From assembly GCA_964512635.1 (NCBI GenBank), contig CAZEJB010000003.1:124001-188000 (forward strand): a DNA stretch of 64,000 nucleotides, written 5' to 3'. The stretch comes from JADZFO01 sp964512635. Lineage in GTDB: Bacteria > 4484-113 > JAFGCY01. Positions 51,210 to 59,902 of this stretch are shown piece after piece. The position numbers were made by a program, and so were the translations under genes. A model generated the notes under the pieces. That model saw nothing but the letters and a program-made list of their open reading frames with translations, had not been told where the DNA came from and did not search any database. How positions within the stretch are numbered: the first letter of the stretch is position 1; each line of letters begins with the position of its first letter.

Positions 51210-51848
51210 GTGCCCAAAGCCACCAAGATGCAGGAACTCGTAGTACTGGGTCTTCTCAATGAGAAGCCGCGCTACGGATATGAGATAAAGATGATTATCG
51301 ATAACGTGATGAGCCACGTGATCGATGTCTCGTCGGGTTCACTTTATTACGCGCTCAAGAAACTGCGGGAACAGGGACTGGTCAAAGAGACCGCAGTTGA
51401 AAAGGTTGGTCGCCGGCCGGAGCGCTCCATCTATGAGATCACAGAGCTCGGGCAGAAGACCTTCGCTGAGGATCTGCCTGAATTGATCTTCCCGCAGGCG
51501 CGTCCATTCTTTCCCCTGGATCTGGCTATGTACTTCCTGCCCTTCATCACACCCAAAGAGCAGCTGCGACGGGTGCGCATGAGGCTGGCCTATATCGCCC
51601 TGATGCTTGAATACAGCACAGAGATCGAGGAGCGCTTTGGATCCTCGGCCCCGGCCCACCATGTAAAGGTCATAATGCACCAGCGCCAGTATCTGTTCAT
51701 GGAACGGGATTATCTGAGCGGGATGGCGCAGGACCTCGAGAAGGAAGCCAGCTATGATCTGACCGCCGCAGATATGCAGGAGGTCGCCATCGCCGCAAAG
51801 AACTACAAGGCGCGAGTCAAATATGAGGTTGTGGTAACGCCGGCGTAA
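51210..51848 (+). CDS. PadR-family transcriptional regulator
   Basis: 212 aa. The winged-helix N-terminus is diagnostic: QELVVLGLLNEKPRYGYEIKMI then GSLYYALKKLREQGLVKE and RSIYEITELGQKTF. PadR proteins bind DNA as dimers and respond to small molecules or drugs; the C-terminal helical part (about 105-205) dimerises. GTG 51210 has AGAGGA upstream. It lies 33 bp before a leaderless S4 gene with its own promoter. Confidence 0.9.
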   Translation: MPKATKMQELVVLGLLNEKPRYGYEIKMIIDNVMSHVIDVSSGSLYYALKKLREQGLVKETAVEKVGRRPERSIYEITELGQKTFAEDLPELIFPQARPFFPLDLAMYFLPFITPKEQLRRVRMRLAYIALMLEYSTEIEERFGSSAPAHHVKVIMHQRQYLFMERDYLSGMAQDLEKEASYDLTAADMQEVAIAAKNYKARVKYEVVVTPA

Positions 51849-51870
51849 TCACGCCTGCCACGGCGGCGGT

Positions 51871-51876
51871 TAGAAT
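51871..51876 (+). promoter_or_regulatory. -10 box TAGAAT of the S4 gene, leaderless start
   Basis: TAGAAT, then CCTGC (5 nt), then GTG 51882. Confidence 0.62.
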
Positions 51877-51881
51877 CCTGC

Positions 51882-52565
51882 GTGCCTGACTGGTCCAATC
51901 TTGCGTCCGAGGAAGTCCTGCTGATCCTGCAACGGGGCGCTGGCGCCGAATGGGACGATGCGGCCAGCGGTTTCCTTGATACACATCAGTTTTCAGATCT
52001 GCTTATGCACGCGGATGTCGCAGTCGCGGGGGGCCATCCGGCGTCCCAGTTCCGTCGGGCTGGGATTGGCACCGCACCACCAGTAACGGTCTGGGGCTGC
52101 TCGCGAGGGCACCTACCTGAAGGACTAAACAGCGTCAGGGCTATTCGCCAGGCCTGGCGAGCTGGCGGGCAAGCTGGATGGGAGCTGGGCGACATTGTGC
52201 TCGGCACAGACTCCTGCTGGCTGGCGGCCTGCCCAAAATCGCCAGTCAGGGGGCTGATCCCGGCGCTGGAAGAATTGACCTCCTCTGAACTCCCCACAGT
52301 GCCGTTGGAACGCCTGACTGCAGCCAGTCTGCGGGCAGATGCGGTCATCGCATCGCTGTTCAAGGTCAGTCGTGGCGAAGCCCAGACAGCCATTGAGTAT
52401 GGCTTTGTGTTCAGAAACTTCCGGCCGCTGACGCAGCGTACCACCCAGCTAAAGCCCGGCGACGAGCTGGTCTATCGTACCAAGGGACGGATTGAGCTCA
52501 CTGATGTTGAGGAGAATAGCCGCAGCGGCCGAAACTGGGTCAGCTTCCAGCGTTATCCCTGTTAG
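51882..52565 (+). CDS. YlmH-like S4 RNA-binding protein
   Basis: 227 aa. The C-terminal 75 residues are an S4 domain of the YlmH type: LRADAVIASLFKVSRGEAQTAI then FRNFRPLTQRTTQLKPGDEL. The N-terminal part matches the YlmH-like region only loosely (SDLLMHADVAVAGGHPASQF). YlmH is an RNA-binding protein implicated in rescue of stalled ribosomes and in septum placement in Firmicutes and relatives. The GTG start lies five nt after a TAGAAT box. Confidence 0.75.
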   Translation: MPDWSNLASEEVLLILQRGAGAEWDDAASGFLDTHQFSDLLMHADVAVAGGHPASQFRRAGIGTAPPVTVWGCSRGHLPEGLNSVRAIRQAWRAGGQAGWELGDIVLGTDSCWLAACPKSPVRGLIPALEELTSSELPTVPLERLTAASLRADAVIASLFKVSRGEAQTAIEYGFVFRNFRPLTQRTTQLKPGDELVYRTKGRIELTDVEENSRSGRNWVSFQRYPC

Positions 52566-52598
52566 CTACGGCCCCTGAACTCTATGGTCGGCGGCGGT

Positions 52599-53576
52599 TC
52601 AGCTGGCCAGCATCCCGCGGCTGTAGACGACCACACGATTGCGGCCCGTTTCCTTTGCCTGATACAGCGCCACATCGGCAAAGTGCACAACCTGGTCTAC
52701 GTTCAGTGCCTGGGTGTAATCGCAGCAGTAAACGCCGCATGAGATAGTGCAGTGGAGCTGATGCTGCTCGAACTCCACCTCGCACTCCGAGACCTTCTGG
52801 CGCAGACGCTCGGCGATCAGCTCTCCAACTTCCTGTGTCGTCGCCGGCAGGAGAATCAGAAACTCCTCGCCGCCAATGCGTCCAAACACGTCGCTGCGGC
52901 GCAGTGTCGAGCCGATGGCAGACGAGACGCCCTTTAGTATCTTGTCGCCGGCGGCATGGCCGAAGGTGTCGTTGAAGGGCTTGAAGTGGTCGATGTCGAG
53001 GTAGACCAGGGTCAGCGGGCTGTCGGCACGCGCACTGCGCGCGAGCTCTTCTTCAAGTCGCCTGAAGCAGAAGCGCCGGTTATAGAGCCCCGTCAGCGGG
53101 TCAGTACTGGCCATGTATTCCAGGTCGGTCATTCGCTGCTTGAGCTCGTCCTGCAGGAACTTGATGCGCACGAGGTTGTAGACCTGGGCCATCAGCTGAT
53201 ACTCGCTGGCGGAAAAGTTCAGGCAGGCCAGCGCACCGTAGTACTGCGCCTCCATCATAACCGCGCCGTCGACTTCCTCGTGAAGCACAAAGACGACGGG
53301 CACATCCTCGAAGGCAGTGGCCGCTCGTATCTGCACGCAAAGCGAGCTAACCTGCTCTATGCCCTCGGCGCAGATGATGGTCACGTCCACGCGCTGATCA
53401 TTGGCCTGGGCCACGGCGTCGATCGCACCCTCGGCATGCACAACTTCGTAGTTGTACATGTCCAACAGTGATTGGATCGCGACACCGTCCTTGCCGTTGT
53501 CGGCAACTACAAGAATCCTCGGCCGGCCAACCATTCGCTGGTTGTATGGCAGCAGATCTCCGAGGGAAGGACTCAC
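52599..53576 (-). CDS. Diguanylate cyclase with degenerate receiver domain
   Basis: 325 aa. The C-terminal GGDEF domain has the active-site GRIGGEEFLILLP and, five residues earlier, RRSD, the RxxD inhibitory c-di-GMP site; the catalytic metal Asp is in LVYLDIDHFKPFND. The N-terminal receiver-like fold (about 18-130) lacks the phospho-acceptor Asp: the position reads VDVTIICAEG. The signal may be binding rather than phosphorylation. GTG 53576 is used. It is divergent from the DHH-like gene. Confidence 0.88.
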   Translation of the reverse strand: MSPSLGDLLPYNQRMVGRPRILVVADNGKDGVAIQSLLDMYNYEVVHAEGAIDAVAQANDQRVDVTIICAEGIEQVSSLCVQIRAATAFEDVPVVFVLHEEVDGAVMMEAQYYGALACLNFSASEYQLMAQVYNLVRIKFLQDELKQRMTDLEYMASTDPLTGLYNRRFCFRRLEEELARSARADSPLTLVYLDIDHFKPFNDTFGHAAGDKILKGVSSAIGSTLRRSDVFGRIGGEEFLILLPATTQEVGELIAERLRQKVSECEVEFEQHQLHCTISCGVYCCDYTQALNVDQVVHFADVALYQAKETGRNRVVVYSRGMLAS

Positions 53577-53627
53577 ACCGAGCTTATCGGCAGCGGCTGG
53601 TCAAACTTGCAGGGCTCAAGGCTGTGT

Positions 53628-53633
53628 TAGAAT
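53628..53633 (+). promoter_or_regulatory. -10 box TAGAAT of the DHH-like gene, leaderless start
   Basis: TAGAAT, then CCGCAT (6 nt), then GTG 53640. Confidence 0.68.
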
Positions 53634-53639
53634 CCGCAT

Positions 53640-55283
53640 GTGACCAACAGCGGTGAACAGAGCGAATTTGCCCTATATGAATTCCTCCGCAGCACCGACA
53701 CACATTCACCCGAAGTCCAGAACGCCCTCGCTTTTGCACGTATCTTTGCCGATCTGGCAAGACGTGTCATAGCGGCCCGCGCGGCGCAGGACGGAGACGA
53801 GGTCGTTTATCCCCCGGGGCTGAGTTACTACACCTTGCGCTCCTATATGGATCACGGGGCGGACAGCCTGTCTGATTACCTTTCCCGCATGGCGGGACCA
53901 GACTGGCCGGGACAACTTTCATATCTGCTGGCTGACCTGGCCCAGTGGCTCGCGGGGCTTTATGACCCAGCGCGGCCCGAGACAACATCTTTGCAGGTCT
54001 GGGTGGGCGGGCATGGAGCTCAGAACATCCGCCTGTTTGGCTGGCCGACTGCTGGCACTGGCCGACCCGCGGCAACCTTGCCCTACCCCTTTGAGGGTCA
54101 AACCCGTATCCCGGTCGAAGATTACCTCAAAGACTGCGCCCCCGACAGCGCCGCCCTGATCTCGCATTATGACGTTCATGGCCTCTCGATGATTGCCCTG
54201 ACCCTGCGCTACCTGCGCAGTCTTGGCCTTGACGATGCAGCTGGTGCGATGGGATTTGAGTGGACCGGCGATATCGGCAAGCTCTGGAAGCGCGCGGTGC
54301 CTAAGACTCTGTCACTGGAAATGGGCATGCAGGCTGTAGTAATGCTGGACTGCTCAGTGCATTCCCGCAAGCCTGCCCATACCCTCCGGGCACTCGGCAA
54401 GCTTGAAGAGAACCCGCAGACCCGGCTGATTCTTGTTGACCATCACCCTGACACCTTCCTGCTGGCGCCCCAGCTGCTGCAGCCCGGTCTGGACCTCGTT
54501 TTGACTGATGTCTTCTCCTGCGGCCTGAGCCGCGTCTGGGAAAGAACGGAGCTGCAGATCATGGCGCTCGGCGCGCTCAGCGACAAGGTCCCGGAAATCG
54601 AGCGGGCCTACCCCACCGAAAGCAATCAGCAGCTGCACGCCGCTGTTGAGAGCTATCACCAGCGTCATCTGTATTTCAGCCCGACACCCAAGGAATTCCG
54701 CAGCCGCGGCGAGTATCCGCTGCGGCCTTTGTGGGAGGCGATTGCAGACGGCGCCGAGCTGACACCTGAGCTGGCCGAGCAGACTATCGGCAGCATCCCC
54801 GAAGCCGAGGCGCCGCCACCGGCAGTTTATGAAGTGGTAGGCGGAATGCTGGTCGTGACACAGCAACTACAGGTCATGGGCCGCGCCTGGTATGCCCTGC
54901 TTGAAGAGTTGATGAAGCAGGAAGATGTGCCCTATGCCCTGGCTGTCCGGCTGCTTGATCGCCGGCGGGCCAACTTCCTGCTGCTGACTCGCTGGCAGCT
55001 GACACATGTGCCGCCGGTGCGCTACTTCATTCCCGAGCGCAACCTGCCCCAGATCCTGGGCCATCCCGGGGCGCTTTGGGCGGACATGGATAAGGACCAG
55101 GCGCCGCAGTTCCTGCGCGAGGTGCTGGCCGGTGTCAATGCCTACCTTGGCCACGAAATCGACAGCAGCCACGCGATTGACCAGATCCGCCAGAACATAC
55201 TGGAGGCGGAACCAGTCAGGACAGAAGCCAACAGCATGGACATCCCGGGCTTGCACGAGGATGCAGATGACACAGAGCTCTGA
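53640..55283 (+). CDS. DHH-type phosphoesterase-like protein, unusual architecture
   Basis: 547 aa. DHH superfamily elements: ALISHYDVHGLSMIALTLRYL (motif I, HxDxHG instead of HxDxDG), AVVMLDCSVH (motif II Asp) and RLILVDHHPDTF (the DHH motif). A large N-terminal helical region (about 1-160) precedes the domain and long non-DHHA1-like sequence follows. Known members cleave cyclic dinucleotides, nanoRNA or single-stranded DNA; this one could act on c-di-GMP products of the adjacent GGDEF gene, but that is inference from position alone. Confidence 0.7.
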   Translation: MTNSGEQSEFALYEFLRSTDTHSPEVQNALAFARIFADLARRVIAARAAQDGDEVVYPPGLSYYTLRSYMDHGADSLSDYLSRMAGPDWPGQLSYLLADLAQWLAGLYDPARPETTSLQVWVGGHGAQNIRLFGWPTAGTGRPAATLPYPFEGQTRIPVEDYLKDCAPDSAALISHYDVHGLSMIALTLRYLRSLGLDDAAGAMGFEWTGDIGKLWKRAVPKTLSLEMGMQAVVMLDCSVHSRKPAHTLRALGKLEENPQTRLILVDHHPDTFLLAPQLLQPGLDLVLTDVFSCGLSRVWERTELQIMALGALSDKVPEIERAYPTESNQQLHAAVESYHQRHLYFSPTPKEFRSRGEYPLRPLWEAIADGAELTPELAEQTIGSIPEAEAPPPAVYEVVGGMLVVTQQLQVMGRAWYALLEELMKQEDVPYALAVRLLDRRRANFLLLTRWQLTHVPPVRYFIPERNLPQILGHPGALWADMDKDQAPQFLREVLAGVNAYLGHEIDSSHAIDQIRQNILEAEPVRTEANSMDIPGLHEDADDTEL

Positions 55284-55323
55284 TCGATCCGCAAGCGCTT
55301 AACTCGAACTTTCGGAGGACCCG

Positions 55324-56682
55324 ATGCGTAGTCTCCTGATTGCAGGTGCAACCCTGGCTCTGGCAGCGAGCCCGGCCCTGGCCGGTACTGCCAGCGAAGT
55401 TGAGGCCGTTTCGCTGACTGTCTATAACAGCGATCTGGCGCTTATCCGCGAAACGCGGAGCCTGAGCCTGGACAAGGGCGTACAGACGGTGACGCTGGAC
55501 AACGTTTCAGGCCAGTTGCGTCCTGAAACCGTCCATCTGAGCTCGGCGACCGGCGATATCTCCGTGCTGGAGCAGAACTTTGACTATGACCTCGTCAGCC
55601 GCGACAAGCTGCTGCAGCGCTTCATCGGCAAGACGGTGACCCTGCGTGATGACTACAACAAGACTGAACTGACCGGTAAGCTGCTGTCTGTCAGCAGCGG
55701 CATCATTCTTGAGGTGGACGGAAAGGTCTTGCTGGATCCTCCAGGCCGAGTGATCCTTCCGGCCGGCGCCGCAGATTCGCTGTTGCTGCGCCCGACCCTG
55801 AGCTGGCAGCTGGCCACGCCGGCCGCCATGCAGACCAAGGCGACCGTTAGCTATCTGTCCGGCGGCCTGTCATGGAATGCGGACTATGTGCTGGTGCTTA
55901 ATGCTGCGGACAATGCTGGCAGCCTGGAGGGCTGGGTTACGCTGAGCAACTACAGCGGCACGACCTATGAAAACGCCAGCCTGAAGCTTGTCGCCGGCGA
56001 GGTCAATCGCGTGCGCGATGAAATGGACTACGCGATGAAGGCCGGGGCCGCCGCGCCCATGGCCGAGGCATCATATGACGAGAGCTTCCAGGAGCAGAGC
56101 CTGTTCGAGTACCACCTCTACGACCTGCAGCGCCAGACCACCATTAAGAACAACCAGCAGAAGCAGATCGGCCTGCTCAGCGCGGACGACTTCCCGGTCA
56201 AGAAGATCTTCGTCTTCGACGGCGTCAACGGCGGCGATGTGAAGGTCAATGTCGAATTCAACAACGGCGAGGAGCATGGCCTGGGCATGCCGCTGCCGGC
56301 CGGCACAGTGCGGGTGATGAAGGCCGACAGCGATGGCGAGCTGCAGTTCATCGGCGAGAACAACATCAAGCACACCCCGCGCAAGGAAGACATCCGCCTG
56401 TTCATCGGCAACGCCTTCGACATTAAGGGCGAGGTAACCCAGACGGAATACAAGGATCTTGGCAACGGCTATACCGCCAGCTACAAGGTCAAGCTGAAGA
56501 ACCGCAAGGAAAAGGAAGCCGTCACAGTGACAGTGCCGGTGGTGGTTTACGGTGAGTGGAAGGTCACGGCGTCCAACCACGACCCGATCGACAAGGACGC
56601 CTGGACCAAGGAGTTTATGGTCAACATTCCCGCCGATACCGAGAAGGAGCTGACCTACTCCATCCTGGTGACCTGGAAGTAA
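55324..56682 (+). CDS. Exported DUF4139-family protein, copy A
   Basis: 452 aa with a signal peptide (MRSLLIAGATLALAASPALAG). Strand-rich N-terminus (AVSLTVYNSDLALIRETRSL, VSGQLRPETVHLSS) then the DUF4139 core (TVSYLSGGLSWNADYVLVLN, LEGWVTLSNYSGTTYENASLKLVAGEVNRV). The function of the family is unknown; members are beta-rich surface or periplasmic proteins. GGAGG precedes the ATG. It is paired with a paralogue 2 bp downstream. Confidence 0.82.
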   Translation: MRSLLIAGATLALAASPALAGTASEVEAVSLTVYNSDLALIRETRSLSLDKGVQTVTLDNVSGQLRPETVHLSSATGDISVLEQNFDYDLVSRDKLLQRFIGKTVTLRDDYNKTELTGKLLSVSSGIILEVDGKVLLDPPGRVILPAGAADSLLLRPTLSWQLATPAAMQTKATVSYLSGGLSWNADYVLVLNAADNAGSLEGWVTLSNYSGTTYENASLKLVAGEVNRVRDEMDYAMKAGAAAPMAEASYDESFQEQSLFEYHLYDLQRQTTIKNNQQKQIGLLSADDFPVKKIFVFDGVNGGDVKVNVEFNNGEEHGLGMPLPAGTVRVMKADSDGELQFIGENNIKHTPRKEDIRLFIGNAFDIKGEVTQTEYKDLGNGYTASYKVKLKNRKEKEAVTVTVPVVVYGEWKVTASNHDPIDKDAWTKEFMVNIPADTEKELTYSILVTWK

Positions 56683-56684
56683 GG

Positions 56685-58073
56685 ATGCACCAGCGGACCA
56701 AGTTCTTCAGTATGGTTGCAGCAACAGCTTCGCTGGCAGCAGCGTTACTGTGTACGGCGCCCGCAGAGGCCAGCGAGGCCAGCGCGGTCACAGCCGTTTC
56801 GCTGACGGTCTACAACGACAACCTGGCGCTTATTCGCGAGTCGCGCAGCCTGAACCTGACCGCCGGCGTGCAGACGGTGACGCTGGCGGACGTGTCGGGA
56901 CAGCTCCAGCCGGAGACTGTCCACCTCGACGCAGGGATGGACGGCGTCGAGGTGCTGGAGCAGAACTTCGACTACGACCTGGTCAGCCGTGACAAGCTGC
57001 TGCAGCGCTTCATTGGCAAGACGATCACCCTCCACGACGACTACAACAAGCGTGACCTGACCGGCACGCTGCTTTCCGTCGCGGGCGGGATCATTCTTGA
57101 GGTCAATGGACAGGTGCTGCTGGATCCTCCGGGGCGTATCGTGTTGCCCGCCGGCTCAGCGGACGAGCTGCTGCTCAAGCCGACCCTGTCATGGCAGCTG
57201 ACCTCACCAGCCGCAGGCTCTGCCCAGGCCACGATCAGCTATCTCTCTGGCGGCCTGTCCTGGAATGCGGACTACGTGATGGTCCTCAGCGCCGACGACA
57301 GCCGTGGCAGCCTTGAGGGCTGGGTCACGCTGAGCAACTATAGCGGCACGACCTACACCGACGCCAGCCTGAAACTGGTGGCCGGAGAGGTTAACCGGGT
57401 CAGCAAAGACCGCCTGAGGGGAACATACGAACTTGGGTCATTAGCTGCCAATGTCTTACCCAGGGGTGGTGTCCTTCTCAATGAAGAATCTCTGTTTGAG
57501 TATCACCTCTACGACCTGCAGCATCAGACCACGATCAGGAACAACCAGCAAAAGCAAATCGGCCTGCTCAGCGCGGACGACTTCCCGGTCAAGAAGATAT
57601 TCGTCTTTGACGGCGTCAACGGCGGCGATGTGAAGGTCAATGTTGAGTTCAACAACGGCGAGGAGCATGGCCTGGGCATGCCGCTGCCGGCCGGCACAGT
57701 TCGCGTGATGAAGGCCGACAGCGAGGGCGAGCTGCAGTTCATCGGCGAGAACAACATCAAGCACACGCCGCGCAAGGAAGACATCCGCCTGTTCATCGGC
57801 AACGCCTTCGACATCAAGGGCGAGGTAACCCAGACGGAATACAAGGATATCGGTACCGGCTACATCGCCAGCTACAAGGTCAAGCTGAAGAACCGCAAGG
57901 AGAAGGAAGCCGTCACAGTGACAGTCCCGGTGGTGGTTTACGGTGAGTGGAAGGTCACGGCGTCCAACCACGACCCGATCGACAAGGACGCCTGGACCAA
58001 GGAGTTTATGGTCAACATCCCCGCCGACAGCGAGAAGGAGCTGACCTACTCCATTCTGGTGACCTGGAAGTAG
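56685..58073 (+). CDS. Exported DUF4139-family protein, copy B
   Basis: 462 aa, signal peptide FFSMVAATASLAAALLCTAPAEA. It is the tandem paralogue of copy A; the reading frame starts at ATG 56685 with AAGG before it, so translation is coupled to copy A. Between the two copies the last ~190 codons are almost identical in DNA, while the first half has drifted at many third positions. A short middle segment (about residues 240-265, RLRGTYELGSLAANVLPRGG) differs completely from copy A. Confidence 0.82.
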   Translation: MHQRTKFFSMVAATASLAAALLCTAPAEASEASAVTAVSLTVYNDNLALIRESRSLNLTAGVQTVTLADVSGQLQPETVHLDAGMDGVEVLEQNFDYDLVSRDKLLQRFIGKTITLHDDYNKRDLTGTLLSVAGGIILEVNGQVLLDPPGRIVLPAGSADELLLKPTLSWQLTSPAAGSAQATISYLSGGLSWNADYVMVLSADDSRGSLEGWVTLSNYSGTTYTDASLKLVAGEVNRVSKDRLRGTYELGSLAANVLPRGGVLLNEESLFEYHLYDLQHQTTIRNNQQKQIGLLSADDFPVKKIFVFDGVNGGDVKVNVEFNNGEEHGLGMPLPAGTVRVMKADSEGELQFIGENNIKHTPRKEDIRLFIGNAFDIKGEVTQTEYKDIGTGYIASYKVKLKNRKEKEAVTVTVPVVVYGEWKVTASNHDPIDKDAWTKEFMVNIPADSEKELTYSILVTWK

Positions 58074-58130
58074 CGCCAGGCAGATCAGAACTAAGTCCCT
58101 TTTGCAGACGTCTTACCGCCTGTGCAGTGC

Positions 58131-58136
58131 TACACT
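58131..58136 (+). promoter_or_regulatory. -10 box TACACT of tatA, leaderless start
   Basis: TACACT, then ATCTCT (6 nt), then ATG 58143. Confidence 0.6.
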
Positions 58137-58142
58137 ATCTCT

Positions 58143-58355
58143 ATGCCACTCGCAATCTTTGTCGGCATTGGCACGCAGGAACTGCTGATCATCGCAGGCA
58201 TCCTGCTGCTCATCTTCGGCGCCACCAAGGTGCCTCAGCTTATGCGCGGCGTTGGCCAGGGTATCCGCGAGTTCAAGGATGCCGTGAAAGACGAGAACCA
58301 GACCGCCGTGGATAAGAAGCCCGAAACCAACGGCAGCGCTGACAAGCCGGCCTAA
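58143..58355 (+). CDS. tatA: Sec-independent translocase subunit TatA
   Basis: 70 aa: one membrane helix (GTQELLIIAGILLLIFGATKVPQL) then the amphipathic helix RGVGQGIREFKDAVKDE and a polar tail. The FG at the hinge and the P-x-L motif are conserved. TatA forms the pore of the Tat pathway, which would export the ferritin-like and Rieske proteins of this window. TatC is not in the window. The start ATG 58143 is set by the promoter; the frame extends 7 codons upstream. Confidence 0.92.
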   Translation: MPLAIFVGIGTQELLIIAGILLLIFGATKVPQLMRGVGQGIREFKDAVKDENQTAVDKKPETNGSADKPA

Positions 58356-58408
58356 AGCGGCTTTTCAGCTGGCTCAGCGGAAAACGACCTGGATTTTCCT
58401 GCAGACCC

Positions 58409-58437
58409 TTGACACCCATCCGGGCTCGCGTTAAAAT
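58409..58437 (+). promoter_or_regulatory. Sigma70-type promoter of the 5S rRNA gene
   Basis: TTGACA (58409-58414), 17-bp spacer, TAAAAT (58432-58437), with the 5S sequence starting 6 nt later. Confidence 0.88.
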
Positions 58438-58442
58438 TACCG

Positions 58443-58560
<118 letters not shown>

Positions 58561-58582
58561 TTTTTTTTTGACCAAAAAAGAA

Positions 58583-58604
58583 GGGCGGCCACGGCCGCCC
58601 TTTT
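58583..58604 (+). terminator. Terminator after 5S rRNA
   Basis: GGGCGGCC-AC-GGCCGCCC (58583-58600) followed by TTTT; a run of nine T (58561-58569) also directly follows the 5S 3' end. Confidence 0.85.
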
Positions 58605-58643
58605 GCTTTGTCGGTTGGAACACCTGTCTGGCGCACGCGTACC

Positions 58644-59786
58644 CTACCGGGGCAGCATGGCTTTGAAGTCCTCGCGCTCACGCAGGCTGGTCAGATCAGT
58701 GTCTCCCGGCAAGAGCTTGCGGTAGGTCCCGTCTTTATCCAGACCTAGGCACAGCTTCAACTCGGCCATGGCCTCGTCTGCCCTGCCGCTGCGCGCCAGC
58801 CCGCAGGCCAGGTTGTAGTGATGACCAGGGTCCTCGGGCTGCAGTTGCACCAGCTGACCGAACAGTTCCACCGCGCCGGCCATATTGCCGTTGTTGAGCA
58901 GGTTATAGGCCTGGTTGCTCAGTGCCCAGGGACGGGCCAGATTGACCAGTCGTGCAAGTTCTTCGAAGGGATCGGCAGCATCGTCCACGCGCAGGTCGTA
59001 CTTCACATCGCTATAGCCACCGTAACCTGCACCGGCCTGGCAAACCTTCAGCGCGCTGCTTTGCATGCCGCGGCTGTCGCCGCCTTTAGACTGGCCGGCA
59101 AGCAGTGCACCAAGCAGTAGTCCCGCCAGGTCCCTGCCATCATTCACAGCCGTCCGCTGCGCCGCGGTGAGTTCCAGCCCCTGCACGCTGTCCGGCGCGA
59201 CCATCGCCGCAGCCATTGCATCAACGACATCGTGGCCGGTGAGGATGTTGCCCTGGCAGGCGAAAACAATGCCGCTCGGAGTTACCCCGGTCCGGCCTCC
59301 GGCCCAGGCCATGCATTTGCTGCCGCTGTAGCTCTGCGCCAGATCAGACGGTGAAGGCATGGCCAGACCTGCTGCGGCTCCAGCCTCCTGAGCGAGCAGC
59401 TCCAATACGCGCGGGTTTGCGGCCACCACGCCGATCTGGCGTGAGGCGGCATCTTTGTCATTGGCGATAGTCAGCTTGAGGGCGTCTTCTGCTGAGAAGC
59501 CCTGCTCCATCAGGTCCAGAATCCTTGGACCGAAAGTCGGGTTGCCAAAGGCCTGGCTTGCCACCGCCCCTACCCCGGCTCTGCACCAGGGAACGACGAC
59601 GCCCACGCCAAAGAAGCGGCTTTGCACAGCGACGCCGACTTCTCCCGTTGCCGGGTCAAAAGCGCAGACTGAGAAGGTGGCGATGTTGATCGGTTTCTGC
59701 GGCGCTGCGGCGCGGCCCGGCCGTATGCCGAGTACAAGAGCCGCCAGTATGGATATCGCGAGGCATCGAGCAAGCTGCATCAACAT
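58644..59786 (-). CDS. Exported DUF1028 protein with TPR-like C-terminus
   Basis: 380 aa. Signal peptide (LARCLAISILAALVLGI) then the DUF1028 (Ntn-hydrolase-like) pattern: TFSVCAFDPATGEVGVAVQSRFFGVGVVVPWC, VGAVASQAFGNPTFGPRILDLM and GNILTGHDVVDAMAAA. The family is predicted to be related to N-terminal nucleophile peptidases; its substrate is unknown. The last 90 residues are helical with TPR spacing (DPGHHYNLACGLARSGRADEAMAELKLCL). GGAGGA precedes the ATG. Confidence 0.85.
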   Translation of the reverse strand: MLMQLARCLAISILAALVLGIRPGRAAAPQKPINIATFSVCAFDPATGEVGVAVQSRFFGVGVVVPWCRAGVGAVASQAFGNPTFGPRILDLMEQGFSAEDALKLTIANDKDAASRQIGVVAANPRVLELLAQEAGAAAGLAMPSPSDLAQSYSGSKCMAWAGGRTGVTPSGIVFACQGNILTGHDVVDAMAAAMVAPDSVQGLELTAAQRTAVNDGRDLAGLLLGALLAGQSKGGDSRGMQSSALKVCQAGAGYGGYSDVKYDLRVDDAADPFEELARLVNLARPWALSNQAYNLLNNGNMAGAVELFGQLVQLQPEDPGHHYNLACGLARSGRADEAMAELKLCLGLDKDGTYRKLLPGDTDLTSLREREDFKAMLPR

Positions 59787-59841
59787 CGTTTCCTCCAGAG
59801 TCTGTCATCATCAGGTCTGCACGAGCCCTGATTGTAAGACA

Positions 59842-59880
59842 AAGGCCGCCCGGCTCCCTTAAGAGAGAACCAGGCGGCCT
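59842..59880 (-). terminator. Terminator of the haloperoxidase gene
   Basis: Minus strand: AGGCCGCC...GGCGGCCT stem extended by GTTCTC/GAGCC pairing, then TTTGTCTT. It lies just downstream of the stop at 59903. Confidence 0.75.
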
Positions 59881-59902
59881 GACGGGAACAATTTTTGCGG
59901 AA

